DNA of 64,000 bases, taken from positions 62,001 to 126,000 of the forward strand of contig NZ_BIXZ01000005.1 in NCBI RefSeq assembly GCF_005406125.1. Direction: 5' to 3'. The notes under the pieces were generated by a model that was given only the letters and a program-made list of their open reading frames with translations, was not told the origin of the DNA and did not search any database. The DNA comes from Haloarcula mannanilytica. Its GTDB lineage: Archaea; Halobacteriota; Halobacteria; Halobacteriales; Haloarculaceae. A program made the position numbers and the translations under genes. This document shows, in pieces, positions 40,779-49,335 of this stretch (positions within the stretch are counted from its first letter, which is position 1; the number at the start of each line of letters is the position of its first letter).

Positions 40779-41387
40779 TCACCGGCCAAACCGGCGCTGG
40801 CGTTCCTGATAATCCCGCAACGCCCGCAAGTAATCCCGCAGCCGAAAGTTCTGCCAGTTCACGTCAGTAAAGTACAGCTCCGAATACACGGATTGCCAGA
40901 TCATGAAATCAGAGAGTCGCTCGGCTCCGGTTTTTATCACGAGGTCCGGGTCGGTCGGAAAGACGAGATGTTCCTCGACTGCGGCCTCGTCGATGTCGTC
41001 CGGGTCGAGAGAGCCCTTCTCGACGCTTTCGGCGAGCTTCTGGACCGCCGTCGCGAACTCCGATTGCCCGCCCAGGCCGATAGAGATCTGAATCGGGGCG
41101 TCGGCTGTCGTCTCATCGTCGGGTACTCTGACCGCTATCTCTCTGGGCGCGGTAACGTTTTCGAGTTCCCGCTGGAGCGTCGGAATCGCCTCCTCGTCGA
41201 GGACACTCACGTAGACGACGACGGTTTCGGTGCCGTACTGGACAGTCCAGTCGAAGAAGCGTTCGAGCGTGGTGTAGGCACCGTCGCCGAGCAGGTCCCG
41301 CTCCGTGATGACCAGCGCGACCGTCTCGGGCAGGTCGGCGTCGCTCATCCGCACGCGTGTGGCGAGATATCGGTCGTATAGTCCCAC
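40779..41387 (-). CDS. cis-Prenyltransferase-like subunit without catalytic motif
   Basis: A 202-residue homologue of cis-prenyltransferases in which the N-terminal DGNGRWA motif is missing (ETVALVITERDLLGDGAYTT stands there). The C-terminal part is well kept: VIKTGAERLSDFMIWQ, SVYSELYFTDVNWQNF, and an ending RRFGR that contains an RxG motif. This is the pattern of the non-catalytic subunit in eukaryotic enzymes (NgBR, Nus1). The start is GTG 41387. It lies end to end with the catalytic-type homologue on the other strand. Confidence 0.8.
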   Translation of the reverse strand: MGLYDRYLATRVRMSDADLPETVALVITERDLLGDGAYTTLERFFDWTVQYGTETVVVYVSVLDEEAIPTLQRELENVTAPREIAVRVPDDETTADAPIQISIGLGGQSEFATAVQKLAESVEKGSLDPDDIDEAAVEEHLVFPTDPDLVIKTGAERLSDFMIWQSVYSELYFTDVNWQNFRLRDYLRALRDYQERQRRFGR

Positions 41388-41487
41388 GCCCGCCGGTATG
41401 CTGACAGCCCCAGTAAATCCCACGGTACCGTCCCCTCGCCCCAGCAGTTCGGAAAGGGTAAGTGCCTCTCGGGGATACCGGTGGCAC

Positions 41488-42846
41488 GTGACTGGCACAG
41501 TCCGACGTGCAGGTGGGTTCGCCGCCGTGGGGACCCTCGCGGTCGTCGTCCCGGCCGCGACGGGCTTTCGCTCGCTCGAACTCGCGACTGTCGCCGCCAT
41601 CGCACCCTTCGTCCTCGTCGCTGCGCTCGGCGTAACGGTCATCGGGCAGGACTCGCGGCTGTTCGACCTGTTCGCGCGTCCCGGCGACTACGAGGACGGG
41701 AAACTGTACGGGCTGGCGGCTTTCTCGCTTGCGGCCGCCGGACTCGCGCTGCTTGCCGTCCGATTCAGCTTACCGGTGCCGGTGTTCGTCGGCGTCGTCG
41801 TCATCGTCGCCTACGGGAACCTCGGGCAGCGGCTCGCCTACACGGTCCGTTCCGACGAGGTGGTCGCGACCGCGGGCTTCGTCCTCGTCGGCTTTGTCGC
41901 CGGCGTCGCGGGACAGGTGCTCGGGACACAGATTCAGGCCGCCGTCGGCGAAGGGGCTGCCGCCGTCGACCTCCCGTTAGTGCTGTTTCTCGCCGCTAGC
42001 GGTGCGTTCGTCGCCGCGCTGCTTCGCTCGGTGCTGTTCGAGCGGGACGACCCGCTGGTGATGCTCACCGTTGGACTGCTGCTGTGGCTGTTTTTCGAAC
42101 TCGACCCGTCGGTGACGACCCAGCGTGTCGTCATCGCGCTGGCCGTGACAGTACTGCTTGGCTATCTCTCCTACGCCCTCGACACCGCGTCGCTCCCGGG
42201 GATGCTCACCGGCGTTCTCCTCTCCTTTTTGACCATCGTGCTCGGCGGGTTCGGCTGGTTCGCCATGCTCATCACCTTTTTCGGACTCGGTGGCCTCTCG
42301 ACGAAGTACCGCTACGAGGAGAAACTGGAGCGGGGCATCGCCGAGGAAAACGAGGGCGCACGGGGGAGCGGGAACGTGCTCGCAAACTCCATCGTCGCGC
42401 TGTTTGCCGTCGTCGCCGCGGCGGCAAGCCCGAGCCACATCGCTGTGAACCCGCTACTCTTCTTCTATGCGTTTGCCGGGGCCGTCGCCGCCGCGATGAC
42501 CGACACGTTCTCTAGCGAGTTCGGCGGACTCTACGACAACCCGCGGCTCATTACGACCCTCAGACCCGTCGAGCCGGGCACTGACGGCGGCGTCACCTGG
42601 CAGGGGGTCGCCGCCGGGGCCGTCGGCGCAGGCATCATTGCCGGTATCGCCGCGCTCACGCAGGACATCGGCACGGTCGGCGGCAGCGTCATCCTCGTGT
42701 GTGGGCTGGTCGGCATGACCGTCGACAGCCTGCTGGGTGCGACCGTCGAGGGCTCTGTCGTCGGCAACCAGGGCGTCAACATGCTCGCGACGCTGGCGGC
42801 CGCGCTGACCGGGGCCGGCGTCGTGCTGGCAGTCGGCCTCCTATGA
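41488..42846 (+). CDS. DUF92 integral membrane protein
   Basis: A 452-residue membrane protein with about twelve hydrophobic segments. The C-terminal half is the DUF92 domain, with GFGWFAMLITFFGLGGLSTK, AAAMTDTFSSEFGGLYDNPR and VGMTVDSLLGATVEGSVVGN. The family includes the plant phytyl-phosphate kinase VTE6, so an isoprenyl phosphate kinase role is possible, particularly beside the prenyltransferase genes; this is inference. The start is GTG 41488. Its stop overlaps the start of the acetyltransferase gene as ATGA. Confidence 0.82.
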   Translation: MTGTVRRAGGFAAVGTLAVVVPAATGFRSLELATVAAIAPFVLVAALGVTVIGQDSRLFDLFARPGDYEDGKLYGLAAFSLAAAGLALLAVRFSLPVPVFVGVVVIVAYGNLGQRLAYTVRSDEVVATAGFVLVGFVAGVAGQVLGTQIQAAVGEGAAAVDLPLVLFLAASGAFVAALLRSVLFERDDPLVMLTVGLLLWLFFELDPSVTTQRVVIALAVTVLLGYLSYALDTASLPGMLTGVLLSFLTIVLGGFGWFAMLITFFGLGGLSTKYRYEEKLERGIAEENEGARGSGNVLANSIVALFAVVAAAASPSHIAVNPLLFFYAFAGAVAAAMTDTFSSEFGGLYDNPRLITTLRPVEPGTDGGVTWQGVAAGAVGAGIIAGIAALTQDIGTVGGSVILVCGLVGMTVDSLLGATVEGSVVGNQGVNMLATLAAALTGAGVVLAVGLL

Positions 42847-43259
42847 TCCGCGAGGCCCGCCCCGACGACGAGGCCCGTCTCCGGGCTATCCAGACGAATG
42901 CCCTCGACGAGCCGTGGCCGGACCTCCTCAGCGTCGGCATCAGCGGGCCGCCGCTCGTGCTGGTACTCGACATCGGTGAGCCACTCGGCTACGCGCTGGT
43001 CGTCCCGGATCACCCGGTCGCGTACCTGGCGGAGTTCGCCATTGCGCCCGGAAAACAGGGCCAGGGCCTCGGGACGACGCTGATGGACGGGCTGCTCGAC
43101 CGACTCCGGGTCAGTGGATTCGAGACGGTCAGACTCACGGCCCGAGCGGACGACGAGCGGGCGCGCTCCTTTTATGATGGGTTCGGGTTCTCGGTGGCCG
43201 ACGAACTACCCGACCACTACGACGACGGCGACGGCGTGTTGCTCATTCGGGATCTCTAG
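42843..43259 (+). CDS. GNAT-family N-acetyltransferase
   Basis: A 138-residue GNAT acetyltransferase. It opens with IREARPDDEARLRAIQ, has the acetyl-CoA-binding YLAEFAIAPGKQGQGLGTTL with Q/GxxGxG-like GKQGQGLG, and continues with VRLTARADDERARSFYDGFG. It is close in style to ribosomal protein alanine acetyltransferases, but the substrate cannot be decided. It is translationally coupled to the DUF92 gene before it, and its stop overlaps that of dnaG by four bases. Confidence 0.85.
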   Translation: MIREARPDDEARLRAIQTNALDEPWPDLLSVGISGPPLVLVLDIGEPLGYALVVPDHPVAYLAEFAIAPGKQGQGLGTTLMDGLLDRLRVSGFETVRLTARADDERARSFYDGFGFSVADELPDHYDDGDGVLLIRDL

Positions 43260-44602
43260 CCCTCGATGCGAACCTGCACGGCCGTCGGCTGTTTCACGTA
43301 CTCACCGTGGCCGGCGGAAACAACGACCCCGACGCCGCGCTGGGCGGCGACATCGAGGAGCTTCTGCGTGCAGTCCCCGTCGATGACGACGGTCCGGGGG
43401 ACCTCGTCGGCCGATTCCAACAGCGAGACGACATCGTCGGCGTCGCCCTCCGCGAGCAGCGTCGCGTCCTCGTCGACCAGCCTGGCCGTCCCACTGTGGT
43501 TCTCGATAACGGCTTCGATGTGGTCCGAAAGCGACGGGATAGCCGGTTCGTCGCCCTCATCAGGCGTGGTTTCGCTCGTCGCGGCGTCCGTTACGGCGGC
43601 TGTCTCCGTCTCCTCGACCACGGTCCCGTCGGTCGTCTCAGCCTGGGTCGTCTCAGCTTGGGCCGTCCCGGTTTGCGTCCCAGGCCCGGGCTGGCTGTCA
43701 GTGGTGTCCTCCGATGGCGTAGCCGTCACGGCACCGCCGTCGGCGGTCGTCGACTCGCCGGTCTGAGTCATCTCCTCGCGGATGCTGTCGAGGCTCTTGG
43801 CGCTTGCGACCGTCTCGTAGGGGACCTTATCTCGCAGCGCGGACATCACCTCGCTTCGGGAGAGGTCTTCGACGGACTTGCCGCTGGGCGTGACGGCGAC
43901 GTAGTCCACGTCGCCGACCTGCGCGAGTTCCTTCAGAATGAGGTCTCCACCGCGGTCGCCGTCCAGAAACGAGGTCACCGTCCGACCGGCCGTCAGGTCC
44001 GCGATGGCGTCGGGAACGTCCGTTCCCTCGACCGCGATGGCGTTCTTGATCCCGTATTTGAGCAGTTGCAACACGTCCGAGCGGCCTTCGACGATAACAA
44101 TCGCGTCGGAGTCGGCCACCCGCGGCCCAGCCGGGAGTCCCTCGTAGTCGGTCACGTCGGCGACCCGGACCTGCTGTCTGACCGTTTCGACGATGTCCTC
44201 AGTCCGGATCGACTTCTCCTCGAAGTCGTTCAGCAGCTCCGTCGCGCGCTCGACGACCTCGCGGCGCTTGGCGCTCCGTACGTCCTCGATCTCTGCGACC
44301 TCGATCTGGGCGCGGCACGGTCCCACCTGTTCGATGGTCTCGAGCGCGGCCGCGAGGATCGCCGTTTCAACCCTATCGAGGCCGCTTGCGACGGTGATCT
44401 CGCCGAAGGACTGGCCGCCTTCCGAGCGGATTTCCACGTCGATGCGGCCGACCTTCTTCGAGTCCTGCAGGTCCCGTAGGTCCAGTTCGTCCCCGAGCAG
44501 CCCTTCCGTCTGGCCGAACACCGCGCCGACGACGTCGCTGCGCTCGACGACCCCCGCCGCCGTGATGTCGGCATGTATCAGATATTTCGCCGTGTCTTGC
44601 AT
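43256..44602 (-). CDS. dnaG: DnaG-like primase / exosome-associated protein
   Basis: A 448-residue archaeal DnaG. Despite the bacterial primase name, the archaeal protein is mainly known as a partner of the RNA-degrading exosome. The central TOPRIM domain is at about 170-260: DAIVIVEGRSDVLQLLKYGI, then TVTSFLDGDRGGDLILKEL. An N-terminal domain with KYLIHADITAAGVVERSDVV precedes it. Residues about 285-365 are a Thr/Glu-rich low-complexity spacer and a final beta domain follows (DGDCTQKLLDVAAQRGVGVV). The start ATG 44602 is standard. Confidence 0.93.
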   Translation of the reverse strand: MQDTAKYLIHADITAAGVVERSDVVGAVFGQTEGLLGDELDLRDLQDSKKVGRIDVEIRSEGGQSFGEITVASGLDRVETAILAAALETIEQVGPCRAQIEVAEIEDVRSAKRREVVERATELLNDFEEKSIRTEDIVETVRQQVRVADVTDYEGLPAGPRVADSDAIVIVEGRSDVLQLLKYGIKNAIAVEGTDVPDAIADLTAGRTVTSFLDGDRGGDLILKELAQVGDVDYVAVTPSGKSVEDLSRSEVMSALRDKVPYETVASAKSLDSIREEMTQTGESTTADGGAVTATPSEDTTDSQPGPGTQTGTAQAETTQAETTDGTVVEETETAAVTDAATSETTPDEGDEPAIPSLSDHIEAVIENHSGTARLVDEDATLLAEGDADDVVSLLESADEVPRTVVIDGDCTQKLLDVAAQRGVGVVVSAGHGEYVKQPTAVQVRIEG

Positions 44603-44799
44603 GATTGTCCTGTTTTCCAGCCCGTCGAACGGTGTTCCGACGGACTGCTGTCACTATACTGATGTTGGATAGTACAGCGGAATAACCTTGCGCACGCGAG
44701 CCGACGACTACTGCTGTAGCAGTGTGCGACGAGCCCCGTTGTCTCGGAGGGTTGACGGGCGATGCACTCGGCGGACTGTTCCATTCAGGCGGCCGGTTG

Positions 44800-45510
44800 T
44801 TACTCCAGTAGCGGGCGCATGCCGTCGATACCGGCTTGGATAGCCTCAAGTGGGTCCTCGGGGTTGTCGTGTTCGAAAACGAGCCATTCGGTGCCGGCCT
44901 CGCGGGCCGCGTCGACCACCGCCTGCAGCGGGACGACACCCTCGCCGAGGGCCGTCGGCTCCCCGTCTTCAGTCATGTCTTTGAGGTGGACGACGGGAAC
45001 ACGTCCGTCGAGTCGACGGAGCAGTGCGACGGGGTCCTGGCCCGCGGCGTGGGCCCAGCCGGCGTCGAACTCGATGCCGATCGATGTCTGGTCAATGAGC
45101 GCGTCGAAGGCGGTGCCGTCGCCGAGTGGGACGAACTCGTGGTCGTGGTTGTGGTACAGCAGCGGGCGGTCGACATCCTCGTTGAGCATCCCAAGCAGCG
45201 TCGCCGTCGACTCGACAGCGCTCTCGCTCGCGAAGTGGTCGTCGTCGAGATACGGGAGGACGGCGTACGGGGCATCGAGCGTTCGGATCTGATCGCGGAC
45301 CGTTCGAGCGTCGGACTGGAGGTCTTCAAGTTGGACGTGGGCACCGGCGATACCGAGCCCCGACTCGTCGAGCGCGCGCCGGGACGCGCCTGGATCACCG
45401 ACACCGGCGAACTCCACGCCGTCGTAGCCGGCGGCTGCGATGCGGTCAAGTACGTCCGATAGCGGCTTTTCGAGGTCCCGGAGGGTCCAGAGCTGGATTG
45501 CCGTCTGCAT
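44800..45510 (-). CDS. Sugar phosphate isomerase/epimerase-like TIM barrel
   Basis: A 236-residue TIM-barrel protein of the xylose-isomerase-like AP endonuclease 2 superfamily, with sugar isomerase/epimerase members. It starts IQLWTLRDLEKPLSDVLDRI, has AAGYDGVEFAGVG, metal-ligand-like LLYHNHDHEFVPLG, SIGIEFDAGWAHAAGQDP and VPVVHLKDM, and ends with EWLVFEHDNPEDPLEA. The substrate is unknown. The start ATG 45510 is divergent from the tRNA-binding-domain gene. A hairpin ctgct/agcag near 44711-44725 lies after it. Confidence 0.87.
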   Translation of the reverse strand: MQTAIQLWTLRDLEKPLSDVLDRIAAAGYDGVEFAGVGDPGASRRALDESGLGIAGAHVQLEDLQSDARTVRDQIRTLDAPYAVLPYLDDDHFASESAVESTATLLGMLNEDVDRPLLYHNHDHEFVPLGDGTAFDALIDQTSIGIEFDAGWAHAAGQDPVALLRRLDGRVPVVHLKDMTEDGEPTALGEGVVPLQAVVDAAREAGTEWLVFEHDNPEDPLEAIQAGIDGMRPLLE

Positions 45511-45561
45511 ACCACCGCTGCGAACGCCGGCGTAAAATAAGTGGACATACTACCGGATGGC

Positions 45562-45906
45562 ATGGGATTCACTGAAACTGAGATCGACCCTGCACGGTTC
45601 CTCGAAGACGTAGAGATGCGTATCGGCGAAATCGTCGATGTCGAGCCGTTCCCCGAAGCGCGCAAGGACGTGTACAAACTCGACGTTGATTTCGGTGACG
45701 AGACCCGTCAGTCCGCCGCGGGACTGACCGACGTGTACGATCCGGAGGACCTGCTCGGCTCGCAGGTTGTCGCCGTCGTCAACCTGGGCACGGTCTCTAT
45801 CGCGGGTTTCGAGAGCGAGTGTCTCGTTACCGGCGTCGACAGCGAGGAGGGGGTCGTCCACCTGACACCCGAGCGAAAAGTGGAACCCGGCACGCGGGTG
45901 TATTGA
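45562..45906 (+). CDS. CsaA-like tRNA-binding domain protein
   Basis: A 114-residue protein that is a single EMAP/CsaA-type OB fold, as in the tRNA-binding ends of methionyl- and phenylalanyl-tRNA synthetases. The pattern is VEMRIGEIVDVEPFPEARKD, YKLDVDFGDETRQSAAGLTD, LGSQVVAVVNLGTVSIAGFE and the ending GVVHLTPERKVEPGTRVY. In bacteria CsaA has export chaperone activity; the archaeal role is open. The start is the ATG at 45562; an earlier in-frame start exists 21 bases upstream. Confidence 0.88.
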   Translation: MGFTETEIDPARFLEDVEMRIGEIVDVEPFPEARKDVYKLDVDFGDETRQSAAGLTDVYDPEDLLGSQVVAVVNLGTVSIAGFESECLVTGVDSEEGVVHLTPERKVEPGTRVY

Positions 45907-45951
45907 AGACGATTCTGTGACGTGGACGCATTGAAGACGATTGTTCTTCAA
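45902..45951. repeat. Direct repeat and hairpin after the CsaA-like gene
   Basis: The 13-base attgaagacgatt occurs at 45902-45914, across the stop codon, and again at 45930-45942. The second copy also forms a hairpin, ttgaaga (45931-45937) with tcttcaa (45945-45951). It could end the transcript, although no T-run follows. Confidence 0.5.
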
Positions 45952-46009
45952 CAAGACTCAGTGAAGGTTCGTCACCCATTAGTACCGCCAGTGGCTAGCC
46001 TGTCGTAAT

Positions 46010-46219
46010 ATGAGTACGGTCAGGACTGTCGGGTGGACAGTCGTCGCGCTCGTGTTGATGGCACTGGCAGTGCCGTGGTTCCTCTGGGACACCAGTGCAA
46101 TCGCTGCGGGACTGCCGGTGTGGCTGTGGTGGCACATCGGCTGGATGGCGCTTGCGAGCATCGTCTTCGCCGTCTTCGCGCGCACCGACTGGGGCCTGGG
46201 CGTCGAGGAGGTACGCTGA
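46010..46219 (+). CDS. DUF3311 small membrane protein
   Basis: A 69-residue membrane protein with two hydrophobic helices, of the DUF3311 type, which is commonly encoded just before sodium:solute symporters. It shows WTVVALVLMALAVPWFLWD, then LPVWLWWHIGWMALASIVFA and a short charged tail. Its stop is one base before the start of the symporter gene. It is probably an accessory subunit of that transporter; the exact function is unknown. Confidence 0.87.
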   Translation: MSTVRTVGWTVVALVLMALAVPWFLWDTSAIAAGLPVWLWWHIGWMALASIVFAVFARTDWGLGVEEVR

Positions 46220-46220
46220 G

Positions 46221-47747
46221 ATGGCCGACACCGCGCTCCAGCTTGGGATTGTCGGCGCGTACATGGTTGTCGCGCTCGCGGTGGGGGCCGTCGCCTACCG
46301 GCTCACCGAGCGCACCGCCGAGGACTACTACCTCGCGAGTCGAACGCTTGGCACGGTCGTCCTGCTGTTTACCACGTTTGCGACCCTACTGTCTGCCTTC
46401 ACGTTCTTCGGCGGCCCGAACCTCGCGTTCAGCGCCGGCCCCGAGTGGATTCTCGTCATGGGGCTGATGGACGGGATTATCTTCGCCGTCCTCTGGTACG
46501 TGCTGGGCTACAAGCAGTGGCTAGTCGGCAAGCGCCACGGCTACGTCACGCTGGGTGAGATGCTTGGCGACCGGTTCGGGTCGACAGCACTCCGTGTCGT
46601 CGTCGCCGGCGTGAGCCTGTTCTGGCTGTTCCCGTACGTGATGCTCCAGCAGAAGGGTGCCGGGCAGGCCATCGTCGGCCTCACGAACGGCGCGGTCCCG
46701 TTCTGGGTCGGGGCCGGCGGCATCACGCTGTTTATGATCGCCTACGTCGCGCTCTCGGGGATGCGCGGCGTCGCCTGGACGGACACGCTCCAGGGGCTGT
46801 TCATGCTCTCGTTGATCTGGGTCGCCGTCGCGTGGGTCCTCTCGGCTGTCGGCGGCGCGGGCGAGGCGACGGCGCTGCTGGCAACGGAGAAGCCCGCCTT
46901 TGTCGGCCTCGGCGGCGGCATCTACACCCCGCAGTACATCATCTCAACCGCCGTCAGCATCGCCTTCGGCGTGACGATGTTCCCCCAGATCAATCAGCGC
47001 TTCTTCGCCGCGGGGTCGAAAAAAGTGCTCAAGCGGACGTTCGCGCTCTGGCCGGTGCTGGTCCTCCTCCTGTTCGTCCCGGCATTCATGCTTGGCGCGT
47101 GGGCGGCCGGACTCGGCGTGACGGTTCCGGAGGGCGGCAACGTCATCCCGGCGTTGCTGGGCGAGTACACGCCAACGTGGTTCACCGCCCTAGTCATCGC
47201 CGGCGCGATGGCCGCGATGATGTCCTCTAGCGACTCGATGCTGCTGTCAGGGTCGTCGTACCTCACCCGTGACCTCTACCGGCCGCTGACCGGCCGCGGT
47301 GACGCGAGCGACGAACAGACCGACCGCCGTGAGGCGCTCGTCGCCCGCCTCGGCGTGGTCGCCTTCGCCACTCTCTCGTTCGTTGCGAGCCTCTACACGC
47401 CGGGCACGCTGGTCCAGATCGGCGACACCGCCTTCAGCGGCTTCGCTCAGCTAACGGTTCCCGTTGCTCTCGCGCTGTACTGGCAGCGGACCACGCGCTC
47501 GGGGATGTACGCCGGCGTGATCGGCAGCCAGGTGTTCTACGGCCTGCACGTCTTTCCGGTGATTGCGACAGTAGCGGGACTGCTCGGCCTCGACGTTGCC
47601 CTGCCGACGGCGTACATGGGCTGGACGCCCGGTGTTGTGGGCATCCTGGTCGGCCTCCTGCTGACGGTCGCCGTCTCGCTGACGACCGCGCCCGCCGCGA
47701 CCGAGAACCGCACTGCCTACGCCGTCTCCGGCATCGAAAGCGACTGA
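46221..47747 (+). CDS. Sodium:solute symporter family transporter
   Basis: A 508-residue transporter of the SSS family with about 13 transmembrane helices, coupling substrate uptake to sodium. Family features include TAEDYYLASRTLGTVVLLFT with FATLLSAFTFFGGPN, VALSGMRGVAWTDTLQGLFM, and AMMSSSDSMLLSGSSYLTRD, where the serines belong to a sodium site. It is close to pantothenate/proline-type and monocarboxylate-type members, but the substrate cannot be named. It is in an operon with the DUF3311 gene. Confidence 0.9.
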   Translation: MADTALQLGIVGAYMVVALAVGAVAYRLTERTAEDYYLASRTLGTVVLLFTTFATLLSAFTFFGGPNLAFSAGPEWILVMGLMDGIIFAVLWYVLGYKQWLVGKRHGYVTLGEMLGDRFGSTALRVVVAGVSLFWLFPYVMLQQKGAGQAIVGLTNGAVPFWVGAGGITLFMIAYVALSGMRGVAWTDTLQGLFMLSLIWVAVAWVLSAVGGAGEATALLATEKPAFVGLGGGIYTPQYIISTAVSIAFGVTMFPQINQRFFAAGSKKVLKRTFALWPVLVLLLFVPAFMLGAWAAGLGVTVPEGGNVIPALLGEYTPTWFTALVIAGAMAAMMSSSDSMLLSGSSYLTRDLYRPLTGRGDASDEQTDRREALVARLGVVAFATLSFVASLYTPGTLVQIGDTAFSGFAQLTVPVALALYWQRTTRSGMYAGVIGSQVFYGLHVFPVIATVAGLLGLDVALPTAYMGWTPGVVGILVGLLLTVAVSLTTAPAATENRTAYAVSGIESD

Positions 47748-47843
47748 GCCGGACTCGAAGTGGGCTCCAGTACCAGCCGTGCCAACCACCGGACGGCCAC
47801 CGGACATGTAAACCTACAAAAGCGTCCAGGTCAAAGTACAGGT

Positions 47844-48266
47844 ATGGACACCGACAAAAACGTCGGCGGTCGAGACCGCCTGATCCGAGCAGTGCTGGCA
47901 GTCGTCCTGACAATCGTCTCTCTGCGCTGGCTTCGCAGCGGGAAGCGCAAACGCGGGCTGCTTGCCGGCATCGGCGCGCTCGGCCTGGGATTCAACGCCT
48001 CGACGGGCTACTGTGGCCTCAACGACACGCTCGACATCGACACGACGATCGACGACGACGATGACGTGTTCGCGCCGGACGATGAACCGGCGACCGACGA
48101 GTCCGCGGACGTGAGCGTTGATTTCAGCTCCGAGGGGGACACCGAGGCCTCGGAAGTCCACAAGAACGGCACGCTGACCTGCGCCGTCTGTGAGGACCCC
48201 ATCGTCCCCGGTGAGCGTCGCGGCCCGAACGATCAAGGCGACATCGTTCACGAGACCTGCGAGTAA
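47844..48266 (+). CDS. DUF2892-type membrane protein with C-terminal zinc motif
   Basis: A 140-residue protein. The N-terminal 60 residues resemble the YgaP-type DUF2892 hairpin: NVGGRDRLIRAVLAVVLTIV and GIGALGLGFNASTGYCGLND, which anchor it in the membrane. Then come about 45 very acidic residues and a C-terminal knuckle with CAVCEDPIVPGERRGPND and VHETCE. The fusion of a DUF2892 hairpin with a CxxC...C motif suggests metal or thiol chemistry, as inference. It starts at ATG 47844. Confidence 0.75.
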   Translation: MDTDKNVGGRDRLIRAVLAVVLTIVSLRWLRSGKRKRGLLAGIGALGLGFNASTGYCGLNDTLDIDTTIDDDDDVFAPDDEPATDESADVSVDFSSEGDTEASEVHKNGTLTCAVCEDPIVPGERRGPNDQGDIVHETCE

Positions 48267-48306
48267 CGCGCTGTCGAAGGGTGCGCTGGACGGCCCGAGT
48301 CTGGTT

Positions 48307-48314
48307 CTTTTTAT
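48307..48314 (+). promoter_or_regulatory. TATA box for the CARF-like regulator gene
   Basis: The sequence ctttttataa is centred about 27 bases before the ATG at 48338, consistent with a leaderless transcript. Confidence 0.6.
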
Positions 48315-48337
48315 AACCGCCGCCCCAGCCCTCAGGT

Positions 48338-49255
48338 ATGCAGACCCACATCGTCCCGGTCGGGTTCGACTACGACCGGCTCATCGCGCCGCTGGTGCGC
48401 GAGCAACTCGACGTGGACCGCGTCATCCTGCTTGAGGGCGCGGTCGGCAGCGAGGCCAACGTCGAGTACTCGCGCAATCTCGCGGAGAAGCTCGAAAAGG
48501 ACTACCAGAACCTGCTCGGGGCCGAAACCGAGCGGTTCGTCGTCGCCGACGTGTACGACTACGACGAGGCCTTCGAGCAGGCCTTCGAACTCATCAACGC
48601 CGAACTCGACGCGGGCAGCGAGGTGTGGGTCAACGTCTCCGCGATGCCCCGAACCGTCTCCTTTGCCTTCGCGACGGCGGCCCACTCGATTATGGTCGAA
48701 CGCGAGGGCGACCGGGACCGCATCCACACCTACTACACAGTCCCCGAGAAGTACCTCGAAACCGAACTCGCGGAGGAACTGCGCAAGCAAATAGACATGC
48801 TTGAGGACATGCGTACCGGCGAGGATGTCGACGAGCGCGTCGACGAGCGGCTCGAAACCGCGCGGGACCTGCTGGCGGAGTTCGACGAGCGCGGGACGAC
48901 CATCGGCGCGAAGGAGATCGACGGCTCCCACATCGTCGAACTGCCGGTCGCCTCCTTCTCGAACGTCAAGCCCTTCGAGGAGGTCATCCTCTTCACGCTG
49001 GGCGAACACGGCGAGTTCGAGTCCGTTTCCGAGCTGGCCCAGCAGTTGGCCCGGGACATGGGCGAGGAGTACACCGACTCCTTCCGCTCGAAGGTCATCT
49101 ACAACGTCGACCGGCTCGGCCCCGGCGGGAAGGGGTACATCGAGCAGGAGGACCACGGGAAGTCCTACCGGACGACGCTTTCTCGCATCGGGCAACTGTG
49201 GGTTCGCGCTCACTCGGCCGAGGACCGCGAGCGCCGCGAACCGGACCTGACCTGA
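48338..49255 (+). CDS. CARF-like/HTH regulator, DUF6293 (HFX_2341) type
   Basis: A 305-residue protein with an N-terminal Rossmann-like domain (about 1-140) and a C-terminal winged helix, like the DUF6293/HFX_2341 regulators. The first domain starts THIVPVGFDYDRLIAPLVRE, with EVWVNVSAMPRTVSFAFATA, where NVSAMPRT is the likely nucleotide-ligand loop of CARF-type domains. A charged helical linker leads to FEEVILFTLGEHGEFESVSE and VIYNVDRLGPGGKGYIEQ. In other CARF proteins the ligand is a cyclic oligonucleotide; here none is proven, and no CRISPR genes are near. Confidence 0.82.
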   Translation: MQTHIVPVGFDYDRLIAPLVREQLDVDRVILLEGAVGSEANVEYSRNLAEKLEKDYQNLLGAETERFVVADVYDYDEAFEQAFELINAELDAGSEVWVNVSAMPRTVSFAFATAAHSIMVEREGDRDRIHTYYTVPEKYLETELAEELRKQIDMLEDMRTGEDVDERVDERLETARDLLAEFDERGTTIGAKEIDGSHIVELPVASFSNVKPFEEVILFTLGEHGEFESVSELAQQLARDMGEEYTDSFRSKVIYNVDRLGPGGKGYIEQEDHGKSYRTTLSRIGQLWVRAHSAEDRERREPDLT

Positions 49256-49335
49256 GTGAGTGGCTGGTGTGAGTTCGCCGGGGCGCCGCCGAAAACCGAA
49301 GTCGTTAATCCTGCCGTTGGCAGACTACTAGACAG

